Notes: a model not told the origin generated them from the sequence alone. A stretch of 5,199 nt of DNA from Spirochaetaceae bacterium (GCA_003170115.1 PMZS01000387.1:1-5199), one strand, 5' to 3'. Numbered from the stretch's first letter, positions 1 to 5,199 are shown. A program made the numbers and translations.

Positions 1-5
1 GGTCG

Positions 6-13
6 CTCCTCCC
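6..13 (-). promoter_or_regulatory. Strong ribosome binding site for a gene beginning beyond the left edge
   Basis: Read on the minus strand this is GGGAGGAG, followed by five bases (CGACC) before the window ends. That is a near-perfect anti-16S match at a distance where a start codon would fall on or just past the edge. It lies 58 bases downstream of the stop of the ribitol dehydrogenase-like gene on the same strand, so a further co-directional gene of that transcript is likely. An ATG at 57-55 (minus) is also open to the edge, but has no Shine-Dalgarno site and would run through this motif. The start codon itself is not visible. Confidence 0.4.
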
Positions 14-70
14 GACAGTGTTCTTAGTGAGCTGATTCGGCCGCAGCGGGTTTTCATCACATGATCGTAA

Positions 71-799
71 TCAGAGATCCTCGCGCTGTGCGATCATGAC
101 AATTTCACGGACGTTTACGTGCGGCGGTCGGGAAAGGATGAAAACAACGGCGTCCACGATGTCCTCGCACCGAAGCGCGCTGTGCGCAGCGACACGCTTT
201 TCTATCTCTTCGGGCTGCGTAATGCCCCACAGCTCGTTGGCCACCATCCCCGGAGCAATAGAGCACACCCGAATCCCATGAGGCAGCAGTTGGCGCCGCA
301 GCGTATGCACCAGGCCCTGGACAGCATGTTTCGATGCGCTATACACCGGCTCCCAGGCGAGATCCACATGGCCTGAGATCGAGCTCGTGATGAGGATGTC
401 CCCGCAGCCCTGGGCTATCATGTGTGGCAACACTGCATGCACGCAACGCACGAGTCCGTTGACATTCACGTCAACAACCCTTGCAAGAATATCCGGATCA
501 CCCTCCGCAAGCTGTCCAGGAACATATATGCCTGCGTTCGCGAACAGCACGTCGATCCGGCCGAAGCGTTCGCGGGTTCTAGCGATCAGGTTGGCGACCG
601 CTGGACCGGAGGTGATATCCGTGGGAACAGCGATCGCGGCGGGCCCCAGCTCGTCCGCCAGCGCATGCAACTTCTCAGCTGAGCGCGCAGCGAGGGCGAC
701 GCAGCACCCCAGCCGCGAGAGTGCGCGTGCCGTAGCGGCGCCGATCCCCGAGCTCGCTCCTGTGATGATGATGACTTTTCCCGCCAAACTTTGCGACAT
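71..799 (-). CDS. Ribitol 2-dehydrogenase-like short-chain dehydrogenase (SDR)
   Basis: Classical SDR oxidoreductase of 242 residues, cytosolic, predicted to oxidise a secondary alcohol of a polyol or sugar to a ketone with NAD(P). Seen: the dinucleotide-binding motif TGASSGIG (13-20), D61, NAG (88-90), N112, and the catalytic set S140, Y153, K157 (YSASK). Beyond these general motifs, the stretches AEGDPD, VLPHMIAQ, WEPVYSASK, VHTLRRQ and VREIV strongly resemble, from memory, Klebsiella ribitol dehydrogenase (RbtD, ribitol to D-ribulose). One difference is that the acidic residue after the second strand that favours NAD in RbtD is replaced here by A38-R39, which suggests NADP preference. The start at 799 is chosen because AAGGAG lies 6 bases upstream; an in-frame ATG at 826 adds nine residues but has no such site. 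The gene is divergent from the cupin gene. Family assignment is firm; the ribitol substrate is inferred, and another pentitol or cyclitol is possible. Confidence 0.9.
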   Translation of the reverse strand: MSQSLAGKVIIITGASSGIGAATARALSRLGCCVALAARSAEKLHALADELGPAAIAVPTDITSGPAVANLIARTRERFGRIDVLFANAGIYVPGQLAEGDPDILARVVDVNVNGLVRCVHAVLPHMIAQGCGDILITSSISGHVDLAWEPVYSASKHAVQGLVHTLRRQLLPHGIRVCSIAPGMVANELWGITQPEEIEKRVAAHSALRCEDIVDAVVFILSRPPHVNVREIVMIAQREDL

Positions 800-805
800 G
801 ACCAT

Positions 806-811
806 CTCCTT
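806..811 (-). promoter_or_regulatory. Ribosome binding site fixing the SDR start
   Basis: AAGGAG on the minus strand, six bases before the ATG at 799-797. Two upstream in-frame ATGs (826 and 805) lack a properly spaced site; the one at 805 overlaps the last bases of this motif. The start at 799 also puts the first beta strand (GKVIIITGA) at the usual distance from the N-terminus. Confidence 0.75.
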
Positions 812-871
812 GCTTCCTGCGATCATTCCCGCTTTTCATGGATTTCGTTACGACGGCTCGCGACCGCGTCG

Positions 872-902
872 ATCGTATCATATGCCGCCATGCAACTGTC
901 AA
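872..902 (-). promoter_or_regulatory. Candidate sigma70 promoter of the SDR gene
   Basis: On the minus strand there is a perfect -35 hexamer TTGACA (902-897). A -10 candidate TACGAT (877-872) is preceded by TGA, an extended -10 feature, with a long 19-base spacer. An alternative TATGAT (882-877) matches the consensus better but leaves only a 14-base spacer, so it is less likely to be paired with this -35. Transcription would start near 865, giving a leader of about 65 bases. The -35 is certain as a motif; which -10 is used is not settled. Confidence 0.4.
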
Positions 903-913
903 TTTATCATTGA
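899..913. repeat. Inverted repeat over the SDR -35 box, candidate operator
   Basis: TCAAT, five-base spacer, ATTGA: perfect 5-base arms, overlapping the minus-strand TTGACA. A dimeric repressor bound here would block the SDR promoter. GntR-family operators are typically short palindromes of this size, so the GntR protein of this window is a natural candidate. Arms this short occur by chance in an A+T-rich spacer, so the call rests on position more than on strength. Confidence 0.3.
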
Positions 914-934
914 GTGCCATGCGGAAAGGGGATT

Positions 935-954
935 CACCCATTGACGTACGGGTG
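935..954. repeat. Inverted repeat around the cupin -35 box, candidate operator
   Basis: CACCC, ten-base spacer, GGGTG: perfect 5-base arms that bracket the TTGACG -35 element of the cupin promoter. The spacer contains the palindrome CGTACG (945-950). It does not share sequence with the repeat at 899-913, so if both are operators they probably bind different proteins. Chance occurrence cannot be excluded. Confidence 0.25.
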
Positions 955-969
955 CTTCGCGCTTATCAT
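941..969 (+). promoter_or_regulatory. Sigma70-type promoter of the cupin gene
   Basis: TTGACG (941-946), exactly 17 bases, then TATCAT (964-969): five of six and four of six consensus matches at optimal spacing. Transcription would start at about 975-977, right at the ribosome binding site (GAGG, 977-980), so the leader would be only about 11-13 bases. That leaves no room for leader-based control, and regulation would have to act at initiation. Confidence 0.6.
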
Positions 970-987
970 GAAAAATGAGGTAAGACG

Positions 988-1479
988 ATGGACGAGTTGA
1001 AAAAGGTTCTCGATATTGCGCTGGTCGGAGAACAGAGGGAGAAAGTGATTAAGGAGTTCAAGGGCTATCTCACCGGATGGGGGATGACAATGCCGCCGGC
1101 GGAAATGCTCGTGCAGGATTTCGGACTGGGCGATTTCAAAAAGGAAGGGCTGGTCGAGTGCTGGGTGGCGAACGAAATGGAGGCTGGATACTGCGGCAAG
1201 TTCCTTTTCGTGTTCAAGGACCAGACATGCCCCAAGCATCATCACCTCACGAAACATGAGACGTTCTACATCGTCCACGGAACTGTCAGCATGACTTTCA
1301 ATGGCGAGACACGGGTGATGACGCCCGGTGAAGTTTTGCCCGTTCCCCCTGGCACGCCGCATAGTTTCAAAGGAATCAGCGCTGCGCTCCTGCTGGAGGT
1401 TTCCAAGACCTGCTTTGTCGATGACAACTACTTCGCCAACCCACGTATTCCCATCGGGGGAAACCATCGAGGACCCTGA
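988..1479 (+). CDS. Cupin protein of the D-lyxose ketol-isomerase type
   Basis: Small single-domain cupin of 163 residues, predicted cytosolic metal-dependent sugar isomerase. Both cupin motifs are complete: H84-x-H86-x4-E91-x6-G98, and G114-x5-P120-x-G122-x2-H125. H84, H86, E91 and H125 are therefore the expected divalent-metal ligands. The surroundings DFGLG (44-48), DQTCPKHHH (78-86), HETF (90-93) and DNYFANPRI (146-154) resemble, from memory, the YdaE-type D-lyxose isomerases, which interconvert D-lyxose and D-xylulose. The length is close to theirs (about 165). A GAGG site seven bases upstream supports the start. The C-terminus follows a run of five G; removing one G would give a different acidic tail ending at 1486 (see findings). 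The gene stands alone on plus and converges with the GntR gene. The cupin fold is certain and the lyxose-isomerase family likely. The actual sugar is unknown, and a non-enzymatic sugar-binding role is possible. Confidence 0.85.
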   Translation: MDELKKVLDIALVGEQREKVIKEFKGYLTGWGMTMPPAEMLVQDFGLGDFKKEGLVECWVANEMEAGYCGKFLFVFKDQTCPKHHHLTKHETFYIVHGTVSMTFNGETRVMTPGEVLPVPPGTPHSFKGISAALLLEVSKTCFVDDNYFANPRIPIGGNHRGP

Positions 1480-1504
1480 GCACTGATTCCCGCCCCGCTG
1501 CGGC

Positions 1505-2257
1505 TCATGCACTTGTGAGCTCGATCGAGAACTTAATGCGATCTCCCCGGTACAATTCTGTGTTGTAGAATATAATCCTGGAATCATGTGTATAGGCGGT
1601 ATACTCGACCAATTGACAGAGCTCCTCCTGGTGCATATGAAGCATCTTCTTCACCTGCTTGTCGGGCACCTTCGGCTCGATTGTTTCGATGGCTCGAACG
1701 GCAGGGATGCCGTAGTCCTGCGCGAGTACATCATTGAGGGGAACTCTGGCCAGGTCCTTCAGGTGAAGGTCGGGGCACAGGGAAACGGGGACCCAGATCT
1801 CCTCAAGCGAGAGGGGCTCCCCATCGCCAAGGCGCAGCCGCTCGATCCGCGTGACCCGATCTCCGGGTGAAATGGAGAGGTGCTTGGCAATGATGCTGCT
1901 GCACTCGATTGTCTCGACGCGCAGCAGCCTCGACTCTGCTCGTATCCCGTTCTGCTGGGCCCACTTCGTGAAGCTGAAGAACTTGTTCAAGCGCTGCTCA
2001 AGCTTGCGCGAGCAGACGAATGTCCCCCTTCCCTGGATGCGCTCAAGCCTGCCTTCGTGCACAAGAATCCTCATCGCTTCGCGAACGGTGATCCTGCTCA
2101 CTTTCAATTCCCTGCACAGGTCCTGCTCCCGCGGTATCATGGTGCCCGGGCCCCAGCGTGACGAATCGATCTTGTCCTGGACATAGTCTCGGACCTGGAG
2201 ATACAGGGGGTGGCCGGTTTTCCTGACGACCTTTTGCTTTTTCGCGCCTGTTTTCAC
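1505..2257 (-). CDS. GntR family transcriptional regulator, HutC type
   Basis: DNA-binding repressor of 250 residues. An N-terminal winged helix (about 16-81) carries the GntR signature: HPLYLQV, PREQDLCRELKVSRITVREA with R59 in the recognition helix, and the wing GRLERIQGRGTFV. The C-terminal part (about 95-245) fits a UTRA effector domain, which in the HutC subfamily binds small metabolites, often sugars or sugar phosphates. The start is a GTG with AGGAGG ten bases upstream, rather long spacing, and that site is partly inside a possible hairpin. The gene follows the metallohydrolase by 39 bases and is the last gene of the minus-strand series, so it probably controls its own operon and perhaps the divergent SDR/cupin promoters. 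The effector is not readable. The stop is 25 bases from the converging cupin stop, with no clear terminator between them. Confidence 0.93.
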   Translation of the reverse strand: MKTGAKKQKVVRKTGHPLYLQVRDYVQDKIDSSRWGPGTMIPREQDLCRELKVSRITVREAMRILVHEGRLERIQGRGTFVCSRKLEQRLNKFFSFTKWAQQNGIRAESRLLRVETIECSSIIAKHLSISPGDRVTRIERLRLGDGEPLSLEEIWVPVSLCPDLHLKDLARVPLNDVLAQDYGIPAVRAIETIEPKVPDKQVKKMLHMHQEELCQLVEYTAYTHDSRIIFYNTELYRGDRIKFSIELTSA

Positions 2258-2265
2258 TATGCGTC

Positions 2266-2288
2266 TGCCTCCTCTTGTCCCCGAGGCA
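2266..2288 (-). promoter_or_regulatory. Hairpin covering the GntR gene ribosome binding site
   Basis: In the minus-strand transcript TGCCTC (2288-2283) can pair with GAGGCA (2271-2266) across an 11-base loop. The 3' arm includes four of the six bases of AGGAGG (2273-2268), the only good Shine-Dalgarno site for the regulator. No U-run follows, so it is not a terminator. It could keep regulator translation low relative to the upstream enzymes. The stem is only six base pairs, so this is a suggestion. Confidence 0.3.
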
Positions 2289-2296
2289 CCGGCCTA

Positions 2297-3073
2297 TTAC
2301 ATCCTCATGTAATCATCGATCAGGCGGACGTACATCTCCACCGTCCCCTTCATGAGGGCTTCCCCGGTTTCCCGCGAGGCCTCGGTCGGATCTCCGTAGA
2401 CCCCGGTCTTGCTTTCCTGCACGTACCACGTGGAGAACGCGGTCCCGCCCGGCGCCGAGGCGAACATGTCGGGCGCATAGAAATCGGATCGGTAGCGCAT
2501 GAAGTCCGTGTTCGTCGCCTTGCTCATGTCGACGAGGTCCGTGAGAAAGAGCATCAGGGATGTCTCGAACTCTCCCGCGTGCAGCTCGCCCCCGATCTCG
2601 GATTTCCTGATCCTCTTTGCCGTGCCCGCGGCCAAGGACCACCAGCTCGTCGTGGCCACGTGCACGTCGCTTCGATCGGAGATCCTCCTTGCCGCCAGCT
2701 TGATGATCTCGGGGTTCATGCCGTGGGCGTTGATCGTCAGGATCTTCCTGAACCCCATGTCCACCAGGGACGACATGATGTCGACGATGAACTCGGTGAG
2801 CACCTCGGACCTGACGCTCATGACGCCGGGCCATCGGTTCATCTTCTTCAACGAGTAGCCCGACCAGATGCCGGGCATGACAAGCGCTGGATGGCGATCC
2901 TTCACCGCCTCCGCCACCGCCACGGAGACGCCTTCCGCGATCACGATGTCCGTGTTCAGGGGGAGATGCGGTCCATGTTCCTCCACCTGCCCGATGGGAA
3001 GGATGATGAGCCCTTTGCGCTTGACGTAGGTATCGATCTCCGGCCATGATTTTTCGGCGAAAAGAATTGACAT
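2297..3073 (-). CDS. Creatininase-family metal-dependent hydrolase
   Basis: Cytosolic hydrolase of 258 residues, the normal size for the creatininase fold. Seen: PIGQVEEHGPHLPLNTD (26-42), supplying E31, H33 and D42; NAHGMN (115-120), supplying H117; HAGEFETS (165-172), with E168; and a late VYGDP. By analogy to Pseudomonas creatininase (E34, H36, D45, H120, E122), all metal ligands but the last are present; the E122 position is M119. The family opens cyclic amides or related rings: creatinine, formamidopyrimidines, and in Thermotoga IolN an oxidised inositol ring. Setting between a sugar kinase and a sugar-type regulator argues against creatinine and for a lactone, lactam or cyclic ketone from a carbohydrate. 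AAGGAG nine bases before the ATG fixes the start; the kinase stop lies 18 bases upstream. Codons end very often in G or C, leaving long stop-free frames on both strands. Family firm, substrate unknown. Confidence 0.9.
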   Translation of the reverse strand: MSILFAEKSWPEIDTYVKRKGLIILPIGQVEEHGPHLPLNTDIVIAEGVSVAVAEAVKDRHPALVMPGIWSGYSLKKMNRWPGVMSVRSEVLTEFIVDIMSSLVDMGFRKILTINAHGMNPEIIKLAARRISDRSDVHVATTSWWSLAAGTAKRIRKSEIGGELHAGEFETSLMLFLTDLVDMSKATNTDFMRYRSDFYAPDMFASAPGGTAFSTWYVQESKTGVYGDPTEASRETGEALMKGTVEMYVRLIDDYMRM

Positions 3074-3091
3074 ATTCCTTGTCTCCTTGCG

Positions 3092-4606
3092 TCAGTGTGT
3101 ATGAAGCGGTTCCACCGCCTTGCGAAGGCTCTCGTACCTCATATAGAGATCCTCATAGAGAGGGCGGAGCGAAGCATCCGGATTCAACGGCTCATCGAGG
3201 CGCACGAGCGCCTGGCACCCTTCTTCGATCGTGGCGTACACGTTGCAACCAACCCCTGCGAGCACAGCGGCTCCACAACAGCCGGTTTCGGCAGAGGACG
3301 ACGTACGAACGGGAAGCCCGCAGAAGTCCGCCTTGATCTGATTCCATAGCCGGCTTCGGGAACCCCCGCCGAAGGAGCGGATCTCCTTGAATCCCAGGCC
3401 CGCATTCCTGAGCGTATCGACATTGCTCCTGAGAAGACAAGCGACCGATTCGAGCAGTGCCCGCACGAAATGCGGTTTCCCGTGCGAGAGCGTTATTCCG
3501 TAAAACGCCGCCTTTGCGCGCAGATCGGGTTTCGGGCTCCCACTTCCGGACAGGAATGGCAGCATCACGAGACCATCCGCGCCGGGCGGGATCACACTCG
3601 CATCGCGGGTCAGGAGGTCGTAGACGCTTTCCTTCATCGCCTGCGCCCGCATGTTCTCCTCCGAGCAGAAGGATTCTTTGAACCACCGCAGCGCAGCTCC
3701 TGCCGTCTGGCAGACGGGGATCAAGGCGTATGGACTTCCTCCGAACGCACAAAAATTGAATACCCCGGCCTCCTCGTGACGAAACGGCTTGTCCGAGAGG
3801 GTATGGAGTGCGAGCACGGACCCGGTGCTCTCGGAGATAAGACCCTTTTCGATGTTCCCGACCCCGATCATTCCGCAGATCTGATCGATTCCCCCCGCCA
3901 CCACGACCGTTTCTGACGGCAACGAAGTTTCTTCTGCAGCCCTGGCTCCGACGTGACCAACTGCCTGGCCATGCTCGCAGATCCGGGGAAGCTGCTTCTC
4001 AGAAAGCCCGATGAGATCGAGCATCTCCGGCCACCAGGACCGCCTGCGGATATCAAGCAGGAGGGAGGTTGACTGAATCGAAGGCACCGTCGCGAACTCG
4101 CCCGTCAGTCGGTACACGAGGTAGTCGTGCACGAGCAATACCTTGTGAATGCGCGCAAAGCGCTCGGGCTCGTGCTCGTGGATCCACAGCAGCCGTGCGG
4201 CCTCGAACATCGCATTAATCGCGGGCTGACCTGCCCTGTCGTAGACCGCACGGCTGCCGAACGCGTTCAGGATTTTTTCGGCTTCCTTCACCGCCCGCGC
4301 GTCGTGCAGGTAGATCGCCTGCCCGATTTCCTCGCCCCGGTCGTCAACAGGAACGAACGTGACCCCCTGGCTGGAGACGGACAGAGCGCGGACGTCCCTG
4401 AGGCGAACCCGCCCCCGGGCCCCGATCTGGCGGATACATTGCACGACAGCATTCCAATAGTCATGCATCGGAATCTCGAACCTGTCTCCGCACATGCGAA
4501 CGTCGCAGCATTCTACGGAAGCTGCGTCGATGCAGCCCCCCTCGCTGTCGAATACTGCGGCCTTCACGTTCGTCGTTCCCGAATCTATGCCCAGAAAAAA
4601 AGGCAT
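3092..4606 (-). CDS. FGGY-family carbohydrate kinase
   Basis: ATP-dependent sugar kinase of 504 residues, full length for the family (about 480-550), cytosolic. Seen: the first phosphate loop GIDSGTTNVKAAVFD (6-20); the SVSSQG segment (76-81) and VPVDDRG (85-91); HDAR (101-104) in the sugar-contact region; VAGGIDQ (236-242), with D241 as the likely catalytic base; the second phosphate motif ESTGS (259-263); and the adenosine-side motif FGGGSRSRLWNQIKADFCGLPV (412-433). FGGY kinases phosphorylate ribulose, xylulose, fuculose, gluconate, glycerol and others, and the substrate cannot be told from motifs. With a ribitol dehydrogenase-like SDR and a lyxose isomerase-like cupin nearby, a ketopentose such as D-ribulose or D-xylulose is a reasonable guess. 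The ATG has no good Shine-Dalgarno site and begins 11 bases after the oxidoreductase stop, so translation is probably coupled. The next gene starts 18 bases downstream. Confidence 0.93.
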   Translation of the reverse strand: MPFFLGIDSGTTNVKAAVFDSEGGCIDAASVECCDVRMCGDRFEIPMHDYWNAVVQCIRQIGARGRVRLRDVRALSVSSQGVTFVPVDDRGEEIGQAIYLHDARAVKEAEKILNAFGSRAVYDRAGQPAINAMFEAARLLWIHEHEPERFARIHKVLLVHDYLVYRLTGEFATVPSIQSTSLLLDIRRRSWWPEMLDLIGLSEKQLPRICEHGQAVGHVGARAAEETSLPSETVVVAGGIDQICGMIGVGNIEKGLISESTGSVLALHTLSDKPFRHEEAGVFNFCAFGGSPYALIPVCQTAGAALRWFKESFCSEENMRAQAMKESVYDLLTRDASVIPPGADGLVMLPFLSGSGSPKPDLRAKAAFYGITLSHGKPHFVRALLESVACLLRSNVDTLRNAGLGFKEIRSFGGGSRSRLWNQIKADFCGLPVRTSSSAETGCCGAAVLAGVGCNVYATIEEGCQALVRLDEPLNPDASLRPLYEDLYMRYESLRKAVEPLHTH

Positions 4607-4617
4607 TCTGTTCGCTT

Positions 4618-5199
4618 TCAGACGAGGTCGCGCATATCGGCAACGTCGGCGTAGATCCGCTCGATCACCTTCTGGATGTAGGCGCCGTCCTCAAGGGATG
4701 GCGACGCTGGGGATCCGCGTGAGATGCAGTTGACGAAGTTGTAGTGGCACGCGACATGACCGCGAAGCCATCCGGCGCCGAACCGAGGTCCTGGAAACTG
4801 CGATCTCGAGTCAGGGTATTTATTGACAGTTTCTATCGCCTGGAATCCACTGGTTCCTCCAATCGGCCCGGGCTGCTGTGTCGCATCATAGATGCTGAGG
4901 AAGTTCGGGTTCATCGATTCATATTTAATCGCTCCACGAGAGCCGTAGAAGGAATAATTGAAATCGTCGTTGCTCCCCGCGGCGACCTTGGAGACCTCGA
5001 TTGTTCCGATGATGCCGTTCTGCATCCTCACGTTCAGCAGGACGTGATCCTCGCCTTCCACTGCCCTCATCTTCCCGGAGGCATCCGGACGCTCCCGATA
5101 GAGAATGATACTTTCCATGCTCACACGCGCGTAGCGGCCGAAGAAGCTGTAGACAAGATCGAGAGCGTGGCAGGCCCTCTCGATCAGGACCCCGCCGCC
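4618..5199 (-). CDS. Gfo/Idh/MocA family oxidoreductase, C-terminal part (N-terminus outside window)
   Basis: The frame is open to the right edge, showing the last 193 residues of an NAD(P)-dependent sugar or cyclitol dehydrogenase. The first visible residues, GGGVLIERACHALDL, are the family's G-G-x-L-x-D-x-G-x-H-x-x-D catalytic segment with E7 and A9 in place of the usual D and G; H11 is the likely catalytic histidine. Later segments fit the C-terminal alpha/beta domain: EDHVLLNVRMQNGIIGTIEVS (50-70), then YGSRGAIKYE (85-94), and the closing SLEDGAYIQKVIERIY helix. The N-terminal Rossmann domain (GxGxxG) is off the window, so cofactor choice is not visible. Family members act on inositol, glucose, xylose, galactose and amino sugars. 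It is the most upstream visible gene of the operon, 11 bases before the kinase. A GTG at 5124 is internal and not a start, since the conserved segment lies upstream of it. Confidence 0.9.
   Translation of the reverse strand, partial: GGGVLIERACHALDLVYSFFGRYARVSMESIILYRERPDASGKMRAVEGEDHVLLNVRMQNGIIGTIEVSKVAAGSNDDFNYSFYGSRGAIKYESMNPNFLSIYDATQQPGPIGGTSGFQAIETVNKYPDSRSQFPGPRFGAGWLRGHVACHYNFVNCISRGSPASPSLEDGAYIQKVIERIYADVADMRDLV

Noticed and set aside
71..826. SDR start at the upstream ATG (826)
   Set aside because: No spaced Shine-Dalgarno site before it, whereas AAGGAG sits six bases before the ATG at 799; the extra nine residues also contain that ribosome site.
387..944. 185-codon plus-strand frame overlapping the SDR gene
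   Set aside because: It lies antisense to a gene with complete SDR motifs, has no recognisable domain or ribosome site, and its composition looks like a shadow of G+C-rich coding DNA.
1477..1507. Possible bidirectional terminator between the converging cupin and GntR genes (TGAGC ... GCTCA)
   Set aside because: Only a five-pair stem with a 21-base loop and no U-run on either strand.
1551..1567. Palindrome TACAA-N7-TTGTA, resembling a regulator binding site
   Set aside because: It lies inside the GntR coding sequence near its 3' end, where it encodes ordinary protein, and no promoter is nearby. Probably chance.
934..1587. 217-codon minus-strand frame opposite the cupin gene
   Set aside because: The plus-strand cupin has both metal motifs, a promoter and a ribosome site; the antisense frame shows no domain and overlaps the GntR C-terminus.
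2210..3049. 279-codon plus-strand frame opposite the creatininase-family gene
   Set aside because: It is very rich in H, R, D, P and G with no family resemblance, and is explained by the codon bias of the minus-strand gene.
4618..5124. Short oxidoreductase starting at the GTG at 5124
   Set aside because: The frame continues upstream to the window edge with the conserved GGGVL...H..LDL segment, so the gene is cut by the edge and the GTG is an internal valine.
1..5199. CRISPR arrays, tRNA or rRNA genes, transposases, attachment sites
   Set aside because: No regularly spaced repeats, cloverleaf-like sequence or mobile-element protein was seen; nearly every base is within an enzyme or regulator gene.

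Overview
The window is a compact bacterial carbohydrate or polyol catabolism locus: five complete genes, one gene cut by the right edge, and almost no non-coding DNA. The DNA is G+C-rich. Genes start at conventional Shine-Dalgarno sites and one sigma70-type promoter can be read. I cannot place the organism more closely than a generalist, sugar-using bacterium. There are no RNA genes, CRISPR arrays, insertion sequences or origins that I can support.

Layout, left to right: 1-70 is a short spacer with a strong ribosome binding site facing left at 6-13, suggesting that another minus-strand gene starts just outside the window. A short-chain dehydrogenase closely resembling ribitol 2-dehydrogenase lies on minus (71-799). 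A divergent promoter region follows (800-987). A small cupin of the D-lyxose isomerase type lies on plus (988-1479). It converges, with a 25-base gap, on a minus-strand series that reads from the right edge leftwards: a Gfo/Idh/MocA oxidoreductase (4618 to beyond 5199, C-terminal part only), an FGGY carbohydrate kinase (3092-4606), a creatininase-family metallohydrolase (2297-3073) and a GntR/HutC-type repressor (1505-2257). Gaps in this series are 11, 18 and 39 bases, so it is very probably one operon.

How the genes may work together (inference): two NAD(P)-dependent oxidoreductases would oxidise a polyol or cyclitol, the cupin would interconvert an aldose and a ketose, the FGGY kinase would phosphorylate the ketose, and the GntR protein would sense a pathway sugar or sugar phosphate. 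The SDR and cupin point to pentitol/pentose chemistry (ribitol to D-ribulose, D-lyxose to D-xylulose). The creatininase-family enzyme is the odd partner. It resembles the context of IolN, the Thermotoga ring-opening hydrolase for an oxidised inositol, and suggests a lactone, lactam or cyclic diketone intermediate. The real substrate cannot be read from the sequence, and the combination is the most interesting thing here.
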